IMG/VR virus record: IMGVR_UViG_3300042691_029438
Coordinates: 1 to 30,076 of that record
DNA length: 30,076 nt
Reading direction: 5' to 3' (one strand)
Source: a virus
A program made the translations under genes and the position numbers. The notes below the pieces were generated by a model. That model made no database searches. It saw only the letters and a program-made list of their open reading frames with translations, and was not told the origin of the DNA. Below, piece by piece: positions 22,209 to 30,076 of this stretch; the stretch's first letter is position 1; every line of letters begins with the position of its first letter.

Positions 22209-22819
22209 TATTTGGCACCTGCCTGCTGGAGGAACTTCTCGAATAACTCCATGTTACTGGCTGTATTCGCTACGTCTGTTAGCGAGGCAGGTTGTGGAGC
22301 TGCATACGTCGGTGTTGCCTGGAATAAGGCACTCGCATTCACGCCACTCCCCGCTGCATCCATGGATGGCAGCGGGCCAATTCCTTTCAACGCAGCAACC
22401 AGGCCGCCCGTGGATCCGGCCATGCGAGTGCCGCGGCTCTGACTAAGCGCATCTTCCGCTTGGGCGACTCCCAACAAGGTGTCGTAAGAATTGCGCTTCT
22501 TGGGTACCACGAGGGACGCGGCTTGCACGCCTGCACCGCCTACCAGGTTTGCCAGGTTGGCGATCCGATTGCGCTTATCCGCCAGGGCATCGCGCTCGCG
22601 GTAGTAGTCGTACTGAGCCTCATCTCGTTTGTTTGACGCATATTCGCCCAGCGCCTCTCTGGCGAATTGCATCTCTTGCTTGTACTTCTCTAACGGAATC
22701 TTTGCCAGTAGTTCGCTGAAGCGATCCTCCTTGACATTCTCGAACCCTGGCACAGGGTCTACCTGCCTAAAACCGGCCGCGTAATTACCGGCTGTATTCG
22801 GCGAGAAGAGCGCAAACAT
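22208..22819 (-). CDS. Putative internal virion protein (203 aa)
   Basis: ATG 22817-22819 overlaps the upstream TGA by one base. It begins MFALFSPNTAGNYAAGFRQV. A charged helix follows (RFSELLAKIPLEKYKQEMQF, then AREALGEYASNKRDEAQYDY), leading into RERDALADKRNRIANLANLV and the Gly/Ala-rich GGAGVQAASLVVPK. The C-terminal third is Ser/Gly/Ala/Thr-rich and ends in a helix (NMELFEKFLQQAGAK). No enzyme motif. Coupled on both sides to similar proteins. Probably part of the virion interior or neck; not recognised. Confidence 0.5.
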   Translation of the reverse strand: MFALFSPNTAGNYAAGFRQVDPVPGFENVKEDRFSELLAKIPLEKYKQEMQFAREALGEYASNKRDEAQYDYYRERDALADKRNRIANLANLVGGAGVQAASLVVPKKRNSYDTLLGVAQAEDALSQSRGTRMAGSTGGLVAALKGIGPLPSMDAAGSGVNASALFQATPTYAAPQPASLTDVANTASNMELFEKFLQQAGAK

Positions 22820-23523
22820 CAGCTGAACAATGCTTGTGTTAAGAGGGCCTGCTGGACCTGAGCGTTCTGCTGCGCATTCAAGGCGGCAGTGTTCATGGTG
22901 TTCGCGAAGTTGTAGTCGCGGTTCACCGCTGCCTGCATCTTCAGCCGCTCGAAATCATCCGCCTGCTTGAGTTTGGCGATCTCGGCCATGATCGGGATTT
23001 GGCTCTTGAGCTTCTCGTTTTCAAGCTCTGCTTGCATCCGGGCCTGCCGCGCTTGTCGCCGCAGCTCGGCATCTTGAGGATCCTCGTTGGTTACCAGTCC
23101 GTAGAGGCCGCTCATGATCCCTTTGCCTGCAGCGCCACCGCCTGTCGCACCAAGAATCCCGCCAACTACGCCCCCAATCGGGCCGCCCATAAATGTCCCC
23201 GCGGCGGCACCTGCTAGGCCGCCACCCAGATTTCCGCCTGTTACTCCGAGAGCTTCCGCGATGTTCTTGCTCAGTGGATCGTCCTGGTCAGCCAGTTCTG
23301 CAGCACCCGCCAGCAGAGCAAGCAACCCGCCCGCGCCGGCAAGTTTGAACTTGTTGTTCTTGACGACGTTATTCAATCCCTCTATGAATTGACTGCTCCC
23401 CGCGGCTCGCCCACCTTTGCCCAGGGCGGGCGCACTTGAAGCGGCATCGATCACGACCTCAACCGGGGAAACTGGGATTGCTTGATCCCGCTGCGTCTGA
23501 CGACGTCGCTGCTCACCCTGCAT
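22819..23523 (-). CDS. Glycine-zipper internal virion protein (234 aa)
   Basis: I use ATG 23521-23523 (MQGEQRRRQTQRDQAIP); a GTG at 23548-23550 is an alternative, and longer starts would run into the PAPS-reductase-like gene. Residues about 60-85 contain AGAGGLLALLAGAAEL. Residues about 105-150 hold a strong glycine-zipper hairpin (GGGLAGAAAGTFMGGPIGGV, VGGILGATGGGAAG), a motif that inserts into membranes. Residues 160-234 are a charged helix (AELRRQARQARMQAELENEK) and an Asn/Ala/Gln-rich end. Such zippers are known in pore-like and ejection proteins, so a role in the DNA-delivery channel is a reasonable inference. Confidence 0.55.
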   Translation of the reverse strand: MQGEQRRRQTQRDQAIPVSPVEVVIDAASSAPALGKGGRAAGSSQFIEGLNNVVKNNKFKLAGAGGLLALLAGAAELADQDDPLSKNIAEALGVTGGNLGGGLAGAAAGTFMGGPIGGVVGGILGATGGGAAGKGIMSGLYGLVTNEDPQDAELRRQARQARMQAELENEKLKSQIPIMAEIAKLKQADDFERLKMQAAVNRDYNFANTMNTAALNAQQNAQVQQALLTQALFS

Positions 23524-23582
23524 ATATCTCTGGGTAGGAGTCACTTCAGCGCGTATCCACGATCCTTCGATTCTAAAAGGCT

Positions 23583-24389
23583 TCAATCCTGCATATAGCT
23601 GAGCTTCTCGGGCTCGACCCAAGGCACTTTGTCCGCGACGTTCTCGATTGTCATGCCCAGCTTCGGGCACTCAACGAACTTCGGCGCATCAGGCCTGCTA
23701 TCTAGGCACCGCGTACACGCATGCACGTAGTCAGCATTGACGCGACGATCCGGTCTTTCGCGCCACTTGCCGTTCACTTTCTCGTAGCGCTCAGCGTCAT
23801 AGGGGACCTGATACTGCTCTGTATAGGACCAGACATCTTCATGGCTCCAGTCCCTCAGAGGGAATAGCAGTGAAGCTTCTTGCGGAAGCACTCGGGCTTC
23901 AACCCTCGTTCCCGCGTCACCGCCAAGCACCTGGTCCGTGTCGCAACCCTTGTGGCCTATCCATATCGCATCAAAGTGCGGCATCACCAAACCGCGTTGC
24001 TTCGGGCGCCTCAGGATATCCAGGGTGCACACCCATGGGAGATCTTCGACTGGCTCGACAATCCCCGTCGGGCAGGTCAGGCGAGTCCTGTTGAAGGCGT
24101 AGACATTTTGTACTTCGTACTCATCATCGGTCTGCTGCATCGCCGAGCACTCTGGGTGCCAGGTGTGGACCAGCAGTTCCCACTCGCGAATAATCCGCTC
24201 TTGAAACTCGTACTTCCGCGGCTGCCATGGCTCACGGAAGAACACCACTTCGGGACTTAACCCAACCTGTCGCAGCAGATGCAACAGCACCATGCTGTCC
24301 TTCCCGCCAGACCAGCACAGCAGCGTCTTCGGGAATCTTTCGGCTGCGGCGGCTATGCGATTTCGCGTTTCTTCGTACAGCGAATTCAA
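23583..24389 (-). CDS. PAPS reductase-family PP-loop protein (268 aa)
   Basis: A PP-loop nucleotide-binding motif, LCWSGGKDSMVLLHLL (SGGKDS at 27-32), lies near the N-terminus as in PAPS/APS reductases and other adenylyl-group enzymes. Further family-like features are FREPWQPRKYEFQERI, the substrate-region stretch WIGHKGCDTDQV, LLFPLRDWSHEDVWSYTEQY (residues about 188-207) and a late Cys pair, HACTRCLDSR. The signature catalytic Cys of assimilatory reductases (ECGLH at the C-terminus) is not present, so sulfate reduction is not assured; nucleotide or tRNA chemistry, or DNA modification, is equally possible. It overlaps its neighbour at the 5' end by four bases. Confidence 0.8.
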   Translation of the reverse strand: MNSLYEETRNRIAAAAERFPKTLLCWSGGKDSMVLLHLLRQVGLSPEVVFFREPWQPRKYEFQERIIREWELLVHTWHPECSAMQQTDDEYEVQNVYAFNRTRLTCPTGIVEPVEDLPWVCTLDILRRPKQRGLVMPHFDAIWIGHKGCDTDQVLGGDAGTRVEARVLPQEASLLFPLRDWSHEDVWSYTEQYQVPYDAERYEKVNGKWRERPDRRVNADYVHACTRCLDSRPDAPKFVECPKLGMTIENVADKVPWVEPEKLSYMQD

Positions 24390-24787
24390 ATCAGAGCGCC
24401 GGCCACCGCTCCACCGATGCTACCTACTGCTCCAATAATTGACCCCGTTCTTGATGCGCCGGCCTGCGCGGAAGCGGCTGCTCGCTGCGCAGCGGCCATA
24501 TCTTCTGCTGCCTTCACGCTTGCCCATGAGTCCAGCGCCCCTCGTGCAAGACCTTGCTCTGCTGCATGCTCCTGCATCGCTCCGCCAAGGATCTGCTCTG
24601 TACCGGAGCTATCGAATACCCCCTCGCCGGGCAGCTCGGGAGTCGCTTCGTAATCCTTTCGCGCGCGGTACGCGCGGGAGCTATCCAGGAAATTGCCGCC
24701 ATCCAGGAACGACGACGCGAATGGACTACTTGAGTCGTCGTCGCTGTTCAGGAAATCCGACTTAAAGCTGCCTGCCTTGAATGCCAT
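24386..24787 (-). CDS. Acidic/Ser-rich virion-like protein (133 aa)
   Basis: ATG 24785-24787 is chosen because AAGGAA lies eight bases before it; an upstream in-frame start would run into the previous gene. The stop shares four bases (ATGA) with the PP-loop gene, so the two are coupled. Residues 1-60 are acidic and Ser-rich (SGDS-like; FLNSDDDSSSPFASSFLDGG), and residues 70-133 are Ala-rich helical (AAEDMAAAQRAAASAQAGA). The end, GSIIGAVGSIGGAVAGALI, is a glycine zipper that may reach a membrane. It matches the pattern of the neighbouring internal-type proteins. Role inferred. Confidence 0.5.
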   Translation of the reverse strand: MAFKAGSFKSDFLNSDDDSSSPFASSFLDGGNFLDSSRAYRARKDYEATPELPGEGVFDSSGTEQILGGAMQEHAAEQGLARGALDSWASVKAAEDMAAAQRAAASAQAGASRTGSIIGAVGSIGGAVAGALI

Positions 24788-24809
24788 GACGAGGTTCCTT
24801 GTTGTTGGC

Positions 24810-25304
24810 TCACCAGCCGGTAAGGCCCCAGCCACTACTGGGCGCCTTTGCCCAGCTCCCCGAAAAGTCCGTTACTCCAGATGTCCAGCTACCGGGGACT
24901 TGTGCTGAACCATTCCAGAGGTTCTTATTACTCCAATCAATACCGGAGTTCCCCTGCCCCCACGCGGATCCGTCCGCGAAAGATCCCACGCTGGAGGCGG
25001 ATCCGGAATAGCTCGGGGCTTTAGCGCTATTCGCCGCATTCATTTTGCCAAGGCCGCCGATTACACCGCTTGCCAGGCCGCTAACACCACCCATGATCCC
25101 TCCGAACATCGTGGCGTTCGCCATCTGCTCTCCTGCAAAGCGCGTTGCGTCGGCTCCCGCTTCTGCGGCTTTAATCTTGCTGCGAGCCGCTAGCGCCGAG
25201 CCCGCCATGTTCATCTCGTCTTGATAATTACTCAGTGCCAGTCCGCCGATCGTCTCTCCGACGTTGGACTTAAACCGGCCAAAGCCGCCAATTGGGGCAA
25301 CCAC
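24810..25304 (-). CDS. Gly/Ser/Ala-rich putative internal virion protein (164 aa)
   Basis: GTG 25302-25304 starts it; the ribosome site AGAGGT overlaps the stop region of the preceding gene, seven bases before the start. Residues 1-65 have a charged helix (ALAARSKIKAAEAGADATRF), and residues 65-90 a Gly/Met/Ile stretch (MFGGIMGGVSGLASGVIGGL), another glycine zipper. The C-terminal 75 residues are Ser/Gly/Trp/Asn-rich and disordered (GSAWGQGNSGIDWSNKNLW, SWTSGVTDFSGSWAKAP). No enzyme motif. Structural role inferred from context. Confidence 0.5.
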   Translation of the reverse strand: MVAPIGGFGRFKSNVGETIGGLALSNYQDEMNMAGSALAARSKIKAAEAGADATRFAGEQMANATMFGGIMGGVSGLASGVIGGLGKMNAANSAKAPSYSGSASSVGSFADGSAWGQGNSGIDWSNKNLWNGSAQVPGSWTSGVTDFSGSWAKAPSSGWGLTGW

Positions 25305-25307
25305 TGA

Positions 25308-26687
25308 TTACACCTCTTCCAGAGACTCTTCTTGAGGCGCGGTGCCTTTCATGGCCCTGCGCAGTGATTCTAAAACGTGCCCAGCCAGGGCCGTTCCGGT
25401 CAATGCGCCAGAGCTATTCACCAAGACGCTCTTGGCAACCTGACGCTCGTTGGCATCAACTTGATCGCGGTACGCCTTGTGAGCGGCCTCGTATTCCGGG
25501 CGAAGGACTTCCGCCTTCTTGCTGCTCTTTGTTACGCGAGTCAGTCCCCTCTTCACGCGCTCCTCTTGTTCAAGAAACTCTCTCTTGAGGTTTTCATATT
25601 CCAGGCCCTTGCGCTGCGCCTGCTCGTACCCTCCGGCCGAGGCGACCTTCTGCGCTCCGACCTTCATGCCGCGACGTGCGCCAATGACCGCTGCGACTGC
25701 CGGGAGAACGCCGGTAGCCAGAGGGATGCTCTTGCCCATGAACGTCACTTCCGGACCATGGATGCCTTCCATGGTGGCTTTGATCGGCAAGCTGTTCCCG
25801 AATAAGTACGACTTGTACTCGTCGTATTCCTGCTTCGAGACATCAGGCCGTTCTTTGACGAACTCCTCGTAGGGCAGCAGTGCGCCGCTGCGGCCCAAGA
25901 AATATCGGCTGCCCAACTCGCCGATCGGATCGGTCGTCTGCCGGGGATCCACCTCGCTAGGAAGCACCGCCTTGTATCCCGCTTCGCGGCCAAAGTTGCC
26001 AATGCCCATCGACATCGCAATCCACGCGGGGGCCAATGCCGCCATGCGAGGCGCCCTACGGGTGATTAGCGGTACGTCCTCGCCAATGAACTTCCCCTGC
26101 CCGGTCTCTTGCTTGAACTTCTGGCCCGCCTGGTGCATTCCGTGCAGCATCGCGACCGTCGTGATCGCTTGCGGGGCATTCAGAAACCACCAGATATTGC
26201 GCAGGCCATCCGTGACAAAATCGTTCGCGGCAACACCGGCCACCTGAGCCGCCTTGACCCGGTAGTTGCCAGTTCCCGCGTCGATTTCTTCCGGGCCGTC
26301 CAGGCTCGGCAGCTTGCCTAGCTCAACGGTGTAACGGCGCAGCTCAGGGTCGTTAGCTCTCGCCTCTTGGTAAAACTTCGTTTCTTGGTCGCTATAGCCG
26401 CCAAGGCGCACGCCGCTTACGGTGTCTCGCGCCTTCCCTGCGGGCAGCATGTCTGCTAAAGCCTTGCCCCACTGGGTATCACCTACCGACTGCGGCAACG
26501 CCTGACGTGCGACACCAAGCAGCGGAGACGAGGCCAGCATCCCGCGGATTGGCGCCACCTCGTAGCCATCACTGCCAGCCAGCCGCGCTAGATGCTGCTG
26601 GTACTCCTTCGAGCTCGAGTTGAAGGCCTGCTGAAAGACCCGCCCAAGGTCATCCCAGGTCGGCTCACTCGGGTAGCTAGGAGACAT
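25308..26687 (-). CDS. Large putative internal virion protein (459 aa)
   Basis: ATG 26685-26687 overlaps the previous gene by eleven bases. It starts MSPSYPSEPTWDDLGRVFQQ. There are hydrophobic stretches at about 165-190 (NAPQAITTVAMLHGM), 220-240 (MAALAPAWIAMSMGIGNFG), 335-355 (LATGVLPAVAAVIGA) and near 425 (SGALTGTALAGHVLESL). Residues about 365-415 are a long charged helix (LEYENLKREFLEQEERVKRG). The alternation of helical and semi-hydrophobic parts is like ejection or pilot proteins. It is the largest unannotated protein of its group and the best candidate for a core or channel protein, but no family is recognised. Confidence 0.55.
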   Translation of the reverse strand: MSPSYPSEPTWDDLGRVFQQAFNSSSKEYQQHLARLAGSDGYEVAPIRGMLASSPLLGVARQALPQSVGDTQWGKALADMLPAGKARDTVSGVRLGGYSDQETKFYQEARANDPELRRYTVELGKLPSLDGPEEIDAGTGNYRVKAAQVAGVAANDFVTDGLRNIWWFLNAPQAITTVAMLHGMHQAGQKFKQETGQGKFIGEDVPLITRRAPRMAALAPAWIAMSMGIGNFGREAGYKAVLPSEVDPRQTTDPIGELGSRYFLGRSGALLPYEEFVKERPDVSKQEYDEYKSYLFGNSLPIKATMEGIHGPEVTFMGKSIPLATGVLPAVAAVIGARRGMKVGAQKVASAGGYEQAQRKGLEYENLKREFLEQEERVKRGLTRVTKSSKKAEVLRPEYEAAHKAYRDQVDANERQVAKSVLVNSSGALTGTALAGHVLESLRRAMKGTAPQEESLEEV

Positions 26688-27279
26688 ACTGACCTCCGAT
26701 GATCTGCCTCGGCTGACCGGAGCCGAGGGCCATACCGCCAGTGCCGAGAGCGCCTGAGGTCAACAGCGCTGCAAGGGCCAGATTCATGTCCTCTTCGCTG
26801 TCTTGAGCTTCCGCCTCGGACCGCTTGCCACCCTGCTGCTGATTGACGTATTCGTCTAGCTGCGAGTTGTAGAACGCACGCGGCACAAAAAACTGGAGGG
26901 GCAAAGCAGCCACGTCTCCGATATTCATGCCCATGTCGGTCATTTCCCTGGCGTACTGCCTCGGGCTTACGCCTTCCGGGAGGGGCTTGGTATCGAGGTT
27001 GTTCAATCGACGCGCAGCCATATTGCGGGCGACACCTCGACCCGCCAAGTTCCCGAGGAGCGACAGGCCGACACTGGTTGCCAACTCCTCGCCGGCCGCC
27101 AACGCCCTGGCTCCCCCTTCGGTCCCGTCAGGCAGGCTCGAAGCAACCAATCCCGCTCCCAGCAGCTCCGGGCCAAAGCGCAGTGCGAGCGATGCGTAAT
27201 CCTTGCCGGACTTTGCCGGGAAAATATCCTTCAGCGCTCGTGTCAGCGCGGGTATGCCTGCGGCAAAACGAAGTCCCAT
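26677..27279 (-). CDS. Putative membrane-interacting virion protein (200 aa)
   Basis: ATG 27277-27279 starts it three bases after the upstream stop; the ribosome site is weak. Residues 20-75 mix hydrophobic and small residues (YASLALRFGPELLGAGLVAS, ELATSVGLSLLGNLAGRG). A further hydrophobic segment lies at about 165-190 (MNLALAALLTSGALGTGGM). The middle is Arg-rich (GVARNMAARRLNNLDTKPLP). The helices look amphipathic. It overlaps the next gene by eleven bases, so the two are probably made together. Internal or neck protein inferred; unrecognised. Confidence 0.5.
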   Translation of the reverse strand: MGLRFAAGIPALTRALKDIFPAKSGKDYASLALRFGPELLGAGLVASSLPDGTEGGARALAAGEELATSVGLSLLGNLAGRGVARNMAARRLNNLDTKPLPEGVSPRQYAREMTDMGMNIGDVAALPLQFFVPRAFYNSQLDEYVNQQQGGKRSEAEAQDSEEDMNLALAALLTSGALGTGGMALGSGQPRQIIGGQYVS

Positions 27280-27281
27280 GG

Positions 27282-27572
27282 TTACACGTACCCAGCGTCA
27301 GGACCGTAAGGACCGTTTGAGAAATACTGAGCCCACTTTCCGACCGCTGCCTGACCATCCGGCTCTTGAATCATTGAGCCAAATTGGCCATTCATACCGA
27401 GGCTCCCAGCGATCAGATCACCAGCAAACCGCCCTGACGGCCGCTTCACGGGACTACCAGCTTCAAAGCCCAGGCCACCGGCGATATTCTCTTCTTGATC
27501 CTGCTTACTGCGGATCGCTAGATCGAAAATTCGACCCTGCGTATCAGCATCTTCTGGGATCCTATAAGCCAC
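27282..27572 (-). CDS. Small unknown protein (96 aa)
   Basis: The start is GTG 27570-27572 with no good ribosome site. The protein begins MAYRIPEDADTQGRIFDLAI, has a Gly-rich stretch (NIAGGLGFEAGSPVKRPSG) and ends KWAQYFSNGPYGPDAGYV. It is soluble, with no cysteine and no catalytic motif. It ends two bases before the next gene starts. Minor virion or assembly protein by context only. Confidence 0.45.
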   Translation of the reverse strand: MAYRIPEDADTQGRIFDLAIRSKQDQEENIAGGLGFEAGSPVKRPSGRFAGDLIAGSLGMNGQFGSMIQEPDGQAAVGKWAQYFSNGPYGPDAGYV

Positions 27573-27637
27573 GCCAGCCGCTATAGGTTTTCAACATCCT
27601 AGCGATGACGCGGCTTTCTATTCCTCTCAATCAATGA

Positions 27638-28039
27638 TTAACGGGTGGGATCGTATCCAGGGGTCGGTGCCGGCACAGGCGAAGGTGCAGGCGTTGACGT
27701 CCCCGTCTGCGGCTTGCTTGCGCCAGAGGTCAACATTGGCTTGCGAGGGCGAGGCTTAGTTTCCGGCCCGGGGGCGCGACCGGGGCGCGGACGGCTTGCC
27801 ATTTCGTTCGCCTTGGCTGCTGCCTTGGTGGCATTCTTTTGCTTGGCTTTTTCCTTCCCGGCTCGTACGACCGATTTCTTGCGAGCTTCGGTCTCCTGCT
27901 TCTTTTGGTTGCTCTGTTCGCCGCTCACACTCACACGGCCACCACCGCCCGACTTTGGCGCCTTAGGTGCAGCTTTGCCCTTTCGATACGCGGCGACCTT
28001 GGCGACAGCGCTCTTGGCCTGCTTGCTAGCTCTCTTCAT
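27638..28039 (-). CDS. Lys/Ala/Pro-rich basic protein (133 aa)
   Basis: ATG 28037-28039 (MKRASKQAKSAVAKVAAYRK) has no ribosome site nearby. More than a quarter of the residues are Lys or Arg. The first 60 residues contain KGKAAPKAPKSGGGGRVS, and residues 60-95 form a charged helix (ETEARKKSVVRAGKEKAKQK). The rest is Pro/Ala/Arg-rich and disordered. Histone-like disordered basic proteins in phage particles can condense DNA; that role is only a guess here. It has the same style as the 44-residue protein at 13.7 kb. Confidence 0.55.
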   Translation of the reverse strand: MKRASKQAKSAVAKVAAYRKGKAAPKAPKSGGGGRVSVSGEQSNQKKQETEARKKSVVRAGKEKAKQKNATKAAAKANEMASRPRPGRAPGPETKPRPRKPMLTSGASKPQTGTSTPAPSPVPAPTPGYDPTR

Positions 28040-28059
28040 TGTTGTATGAGGTTGGCCGC

Positions 28060-28299
28060 CTATTTGGCGATGACGTTCTTGTAAAAGTTCGCCTTCTTAA
28101 CCATCTTAGAGCTGTATTCAGCCTTGTTCCCAAGCACCTGCTCGGCGAATGCTTTACGCCCCTCTGGTGTATCCGCGTGCCCTGCTTTGGTCGCAGCAGC
28201 CGTGAAGGTGCCGCCGGTTCCGCCCTTGCTTGCCGGCTTGCTCATCTTTTTGAAGGCCTGGGTCAAACCCTTGGCCTTCTCGCGTTTTTCTTGGCTCAT
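28060..28299 (-). CDS. Small basic protein (79 aa)
   Basis: ATG 28297-28299 shares four bases (ATGA) with the stop of the long gene upstream. The product begins MSQEKREKAKGLTQAFKKMS, followed by KPASKGGTGGTFTAAATKAG and a helix (EGRKAFAEQVLGNKAEYSSK). It is Lys-rich and soluble. The middle GGTGGTFTAAATKAGHADT might be a flexible linker. Together with the next gene it forms a pair of small basic proteins. Unrecognised. Confidence 0.5.
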   Translation of the reverse strand: MSQEKREKAKGLTQAFKKMSKPASKGGTGGTFTAAATKAGHADTPEGRKAFAEQVLGNKAEYSSKMVKKANFYKNVIAK

Positions 28300-30076
28300 C
28301 GGCCCATGACGCCCAGCAAGCGGCGCCGTGCCATTGCCGCACCTTTGTTGATCGGCTCTGATGGGTATTGACCAGGTGCAACAGCATTCAGGCTGGAGTC
28401 CGGCGCTGCTTTGCTGCGCTGAGCGATCCTGTTAGCCAAGAGCGCCATCGCCCGCTCTTGCGACTCACTGCCCACCTCGCTGCCAAGGGCGTTTGCCATG
28501 TCGTTGAACGTAGCGCCAGCAGGGATTCCGGGGACCGGAGCGGTGCCCTCCGGCGATGGCCGGTATGCCATGCGCAAACGATCAGCTGCTACTGGGTCAA
28601 CGCCGCGAGTTCCAACCTGTACGACATCCATGGCCGGCGCCGCGTACGCGTCAATCTGAGGCAGCAGGCCCGAATCACTGGTGGCGCGGGGCAGCTTCAC
28701 GGACCCCATCGGCTGACCAGCGCTTTCATCGGCCAGTACTCGCTGAACAATGAAAGCGGCCTGATCGCGATCACCACCGGTGTAGCGCGTGGCGTAGTCC
28801 ACGTACGACTCGACAGGGTCTACGGGACGCTCCGGCTCCGCCAGCACCTGTTGATACCCGCTGCGCTTGCGAAGGGTTTCAGCCCGATCCAGGTGGTCCT
28901 GGAATTCCGTCTCGTCCATGCCGCTGGACTGCAGCATCTCGATCAGCTGAGAGGCTTCGTCAGCGTCGAACGTCCGTGGCGCGTCCTCCACCAGGCCTGC
29001 GGTGGCCGGCTCTGGGAACAGATCCACGCGACGCCCACCACTGATCTCCCGCTTCGCCTGCTCAAGCATCTCTGCGGCGTAGCTGCCGGGGGCGAACAGC
29101 GGCCTGCCGGGGTCATTAGCCGGAACGGTCCGTGTGATCGTCCGGCCGCTCTCTCCAGGCAGCGGGATTTCCACCGTGGTCATCTCAGCAGCGGCGCGCA
29201 GCGTTGTATTGGCATCCACCTGGAAGCGCGCACCGAATTGCGCGGCTGCATCGAGCGCTTCAGCAGGGGTCAGCGGGCGCGGCGCCTCCTGCAAGAAGGC
29301 CCGCAACTGCTTGCCAGCCGCAACCGCGCGAGTATCAGGCGCGTTGAGGTCGCCACTGCGGCGAGGATTGATGTTCGAGTACAGGCTCTCGACGGTTCCC
29401 CGCATGGGGGTCTGCACGCCGTACACCTCGGAGCCCTTGGCGACGGGCATTTCCCCGGAAAGCGCTGCTTCGGCGAGGATGTCGCGCAGGGCATTGCGAT
29501 TTTCGGGCGGAATCTCCGCCGACAGGTTGCCTAATGCGCGGAAAAACTCTGTCTGGTCTACCTCTCCGTACTTTTTCTCCATGGTTCGCCGAATTCCGGC
29601 GTCATCGACCAGAGGAGCAAGCGTGATATCGCCGCGCACCCCCTTGCGCCGCCGCGAACTCACACCTTCAGAGGCTGTGCGCGCGAATTCACGCGCTTCT
29701 GCGTAGTCGCGGTTGACCGGAGAGCCCACACGGAAGAGCTTGTCGGTCTCATTGGTGACGCCATCGAGCACGTTTCCAGGCTCTGGAACCTGGCGCGTCC
29801 CTGACAGCACCTCCGTGTCGTACACCGGCAGCACTTCTTCGCCGTATTTCACCCCGTCCTTGGTGCGCCGCACGGTCGATTTGGTCAAATATCCAATCAA
29901 TGAGTCCTTAGATCCTGTTGCCGCTGCTGCAACCTGACGGGCCGTGTACTCAGCCTTCGATAGTCGCCTGAATCGACCTTCTTGCTCTGCCTGCAGCAGA
30001 GCATTACGGCCGATGACCGGCGTTTTGTTCTCTTCGTTGATGCGATTGATGACCTCTTTCAGGCGAATTTCTTTCT
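28296..30076 (-). CDS. Large virion-type protein, 5' end outside the window (at least 592 aa)
   Basis: The frame is open from the stop at 28296 to the right edge, so the true start lies outside; a TTG at 29898-29900 that would give 534 residues is probably internal, because the residues before it (KAEYTARQVAAAATGSKDSL) look coding. The protein is helical and Glu/Arg/Ala-rich, with no cysteines (DQTEFFRALGNLSAEIPPEN, ASQLIEMLQSSGMDETEFQD). Parts such as DALDAAAQFGARFQVDA and PRPLTPAEALD are soluble and mixed. No enzyme motif recognised. Its size and place next to the internal-protein group suggest an internal or ejection protein. Confidence 0.55.
   Translation of the reverse strand, partial: KEIRLKEVINRINEENKTPVIGRNALLQAEQEGRFRRLSKAEYTARQVAAAATGSKDSLIGYLTKSTVRRTKDGVKYGEEVLPVYDTEVLSGTRQVPEPGNVLDGVTNETDKLFRVGSPVNRDYAEAREFARTASEGVSSRRRKGVRGDITLAPLVDDAGIRRTMEKKYGEVDQTEFFRALGNLSAEIPPENRNALRDILAEAALSGEMPVAKGSEVYGVQTPMRGTVESLYSNINPRRSGDLNAPDTRAVAAGKQLRAFLQEAPRPLTPAEALDAAAQFGARFQVDANTTLRAAAEMTTVEIPLPGESGRTITRTVPANDPGRPLFAPGSYAAEMLEQAKREISGGRRVDLFPEPATAGLVEDAPRTFDADEASQLIEMLQSSGMDETEFQDHLDRAETLRKRSGYQQVLAEPERPVDPVESYVDYATRYTGGDRDQAAFIVQRVLADESAGQPMGSVKLPRATSDSGLLPQIDAYAAPAMDVVQVGTRGVDPVAADRLRMAYRPSPEGTAPVPGIPAGATFNDMANALGSEVGSESQERAMALLANRIAQRSKAAPDSSLNAVAPGQYPSEPINKGAAMARRRLLGVMGR

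Noticed and set aside
23524-23670. Longer start for the glycine-zipper protein
   Set aside because: It would overlap the end of the PP-loop gene by about 88 bases; translation there is a shadow of that gene.
28368-29534. 388-codon plus-strand frame
   Set aside because: Antisense shadow of the long minus-strand gene that runs to the window edge; high GC leaves few stops in the opposite frame.
1-30076. CRISPR array, integrase, transposase, tRNA
   Set aside because: No regularly spaced repeats, recombinase or transposase motifs, or cloverleaf with a recognisable TTC-loop was found on reading; weak tRNAs could be missed without a dedicated search.

Overview
The window looks like part of the late region of a tailed double-stranded DNA phage. 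It holds terminase, portal, a probable scaffold, major capsid protein, many small virion proteins, tail or fibre proteins and an endolysin. It has no bacterial housekeeping gene, rRNA or evident tRNA. The host is most likely a unicellular cyanobacterium. That is an inference resting on a small protein ending in a CP12-type cysteine tail and on an endolysin whose middle segment resembles wall-associated proteins of cyanobacteria. No sheath, tape measure or integrase gene is visible. The run of Ala/Gly-rich putative internal virion proteins fits a podovirus-like particle better than a long-tailed one, but this is not proven.

Layout. Most genes lie on the minus strand and read from right to left. 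From 30.1 to 20.9 kb there is a tight set of small or unrecognised proteins, several with glycine/alanine-rich hydrophobic segments (candidate internal or ejection proteins), with a PP-loop PAPS-reductase-like gene in their midst. From 20.9 to 16.0 kb come a candidate small terminase, the large terminase, the portal and a Pro/Gln/Ala-rich probable scaffold that shares 482 bases with the portal gene in another frame. A hairpin terminator closes this group. From 16.0 to 13.8 kb are three small unknowns and a two-enzyme endolysin (GH24 lysozyme plus M15 peptidase).

From 9.9 to 13.8 kb the strand flips. A plus-strand block carries two overlapping, paralogous LAGLIDADG-like proteins, the CP12-tail-like peptide, three putative virion/tail proteins and a 44-residue basic protein. 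This block separates scaffold from capsid, genes that usually sit side by side.

From 9.8 to 5.4 kb, again on the minus strand, are the major capsid protein, a probable decoration protein, a second terminator, a helix-hairpin-helix protein and head-completion-like proteins. From 5.3 kb to the left edge is a fibre/appendage cluster with 1-base stop/start overlaps: a coiled-coil protein with a Pro/Ala repeat, a Cys/His-rich protein with a SWIM-like signature, a fibre with a duplicated block of about 100 residues, and the start of a fibre-like gene cut by the window edge.

The least ordinary points are the CP12-like tail peptide, the long portal/scaffold dual-coding overlap, the LAGLIDADG pair with a degenerate partner, the terminators set directly before start codons, and a gene that seems to start at CTG just after an in-frame mini-ORF. 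All family assignments come from reading motifs; no database search was run.
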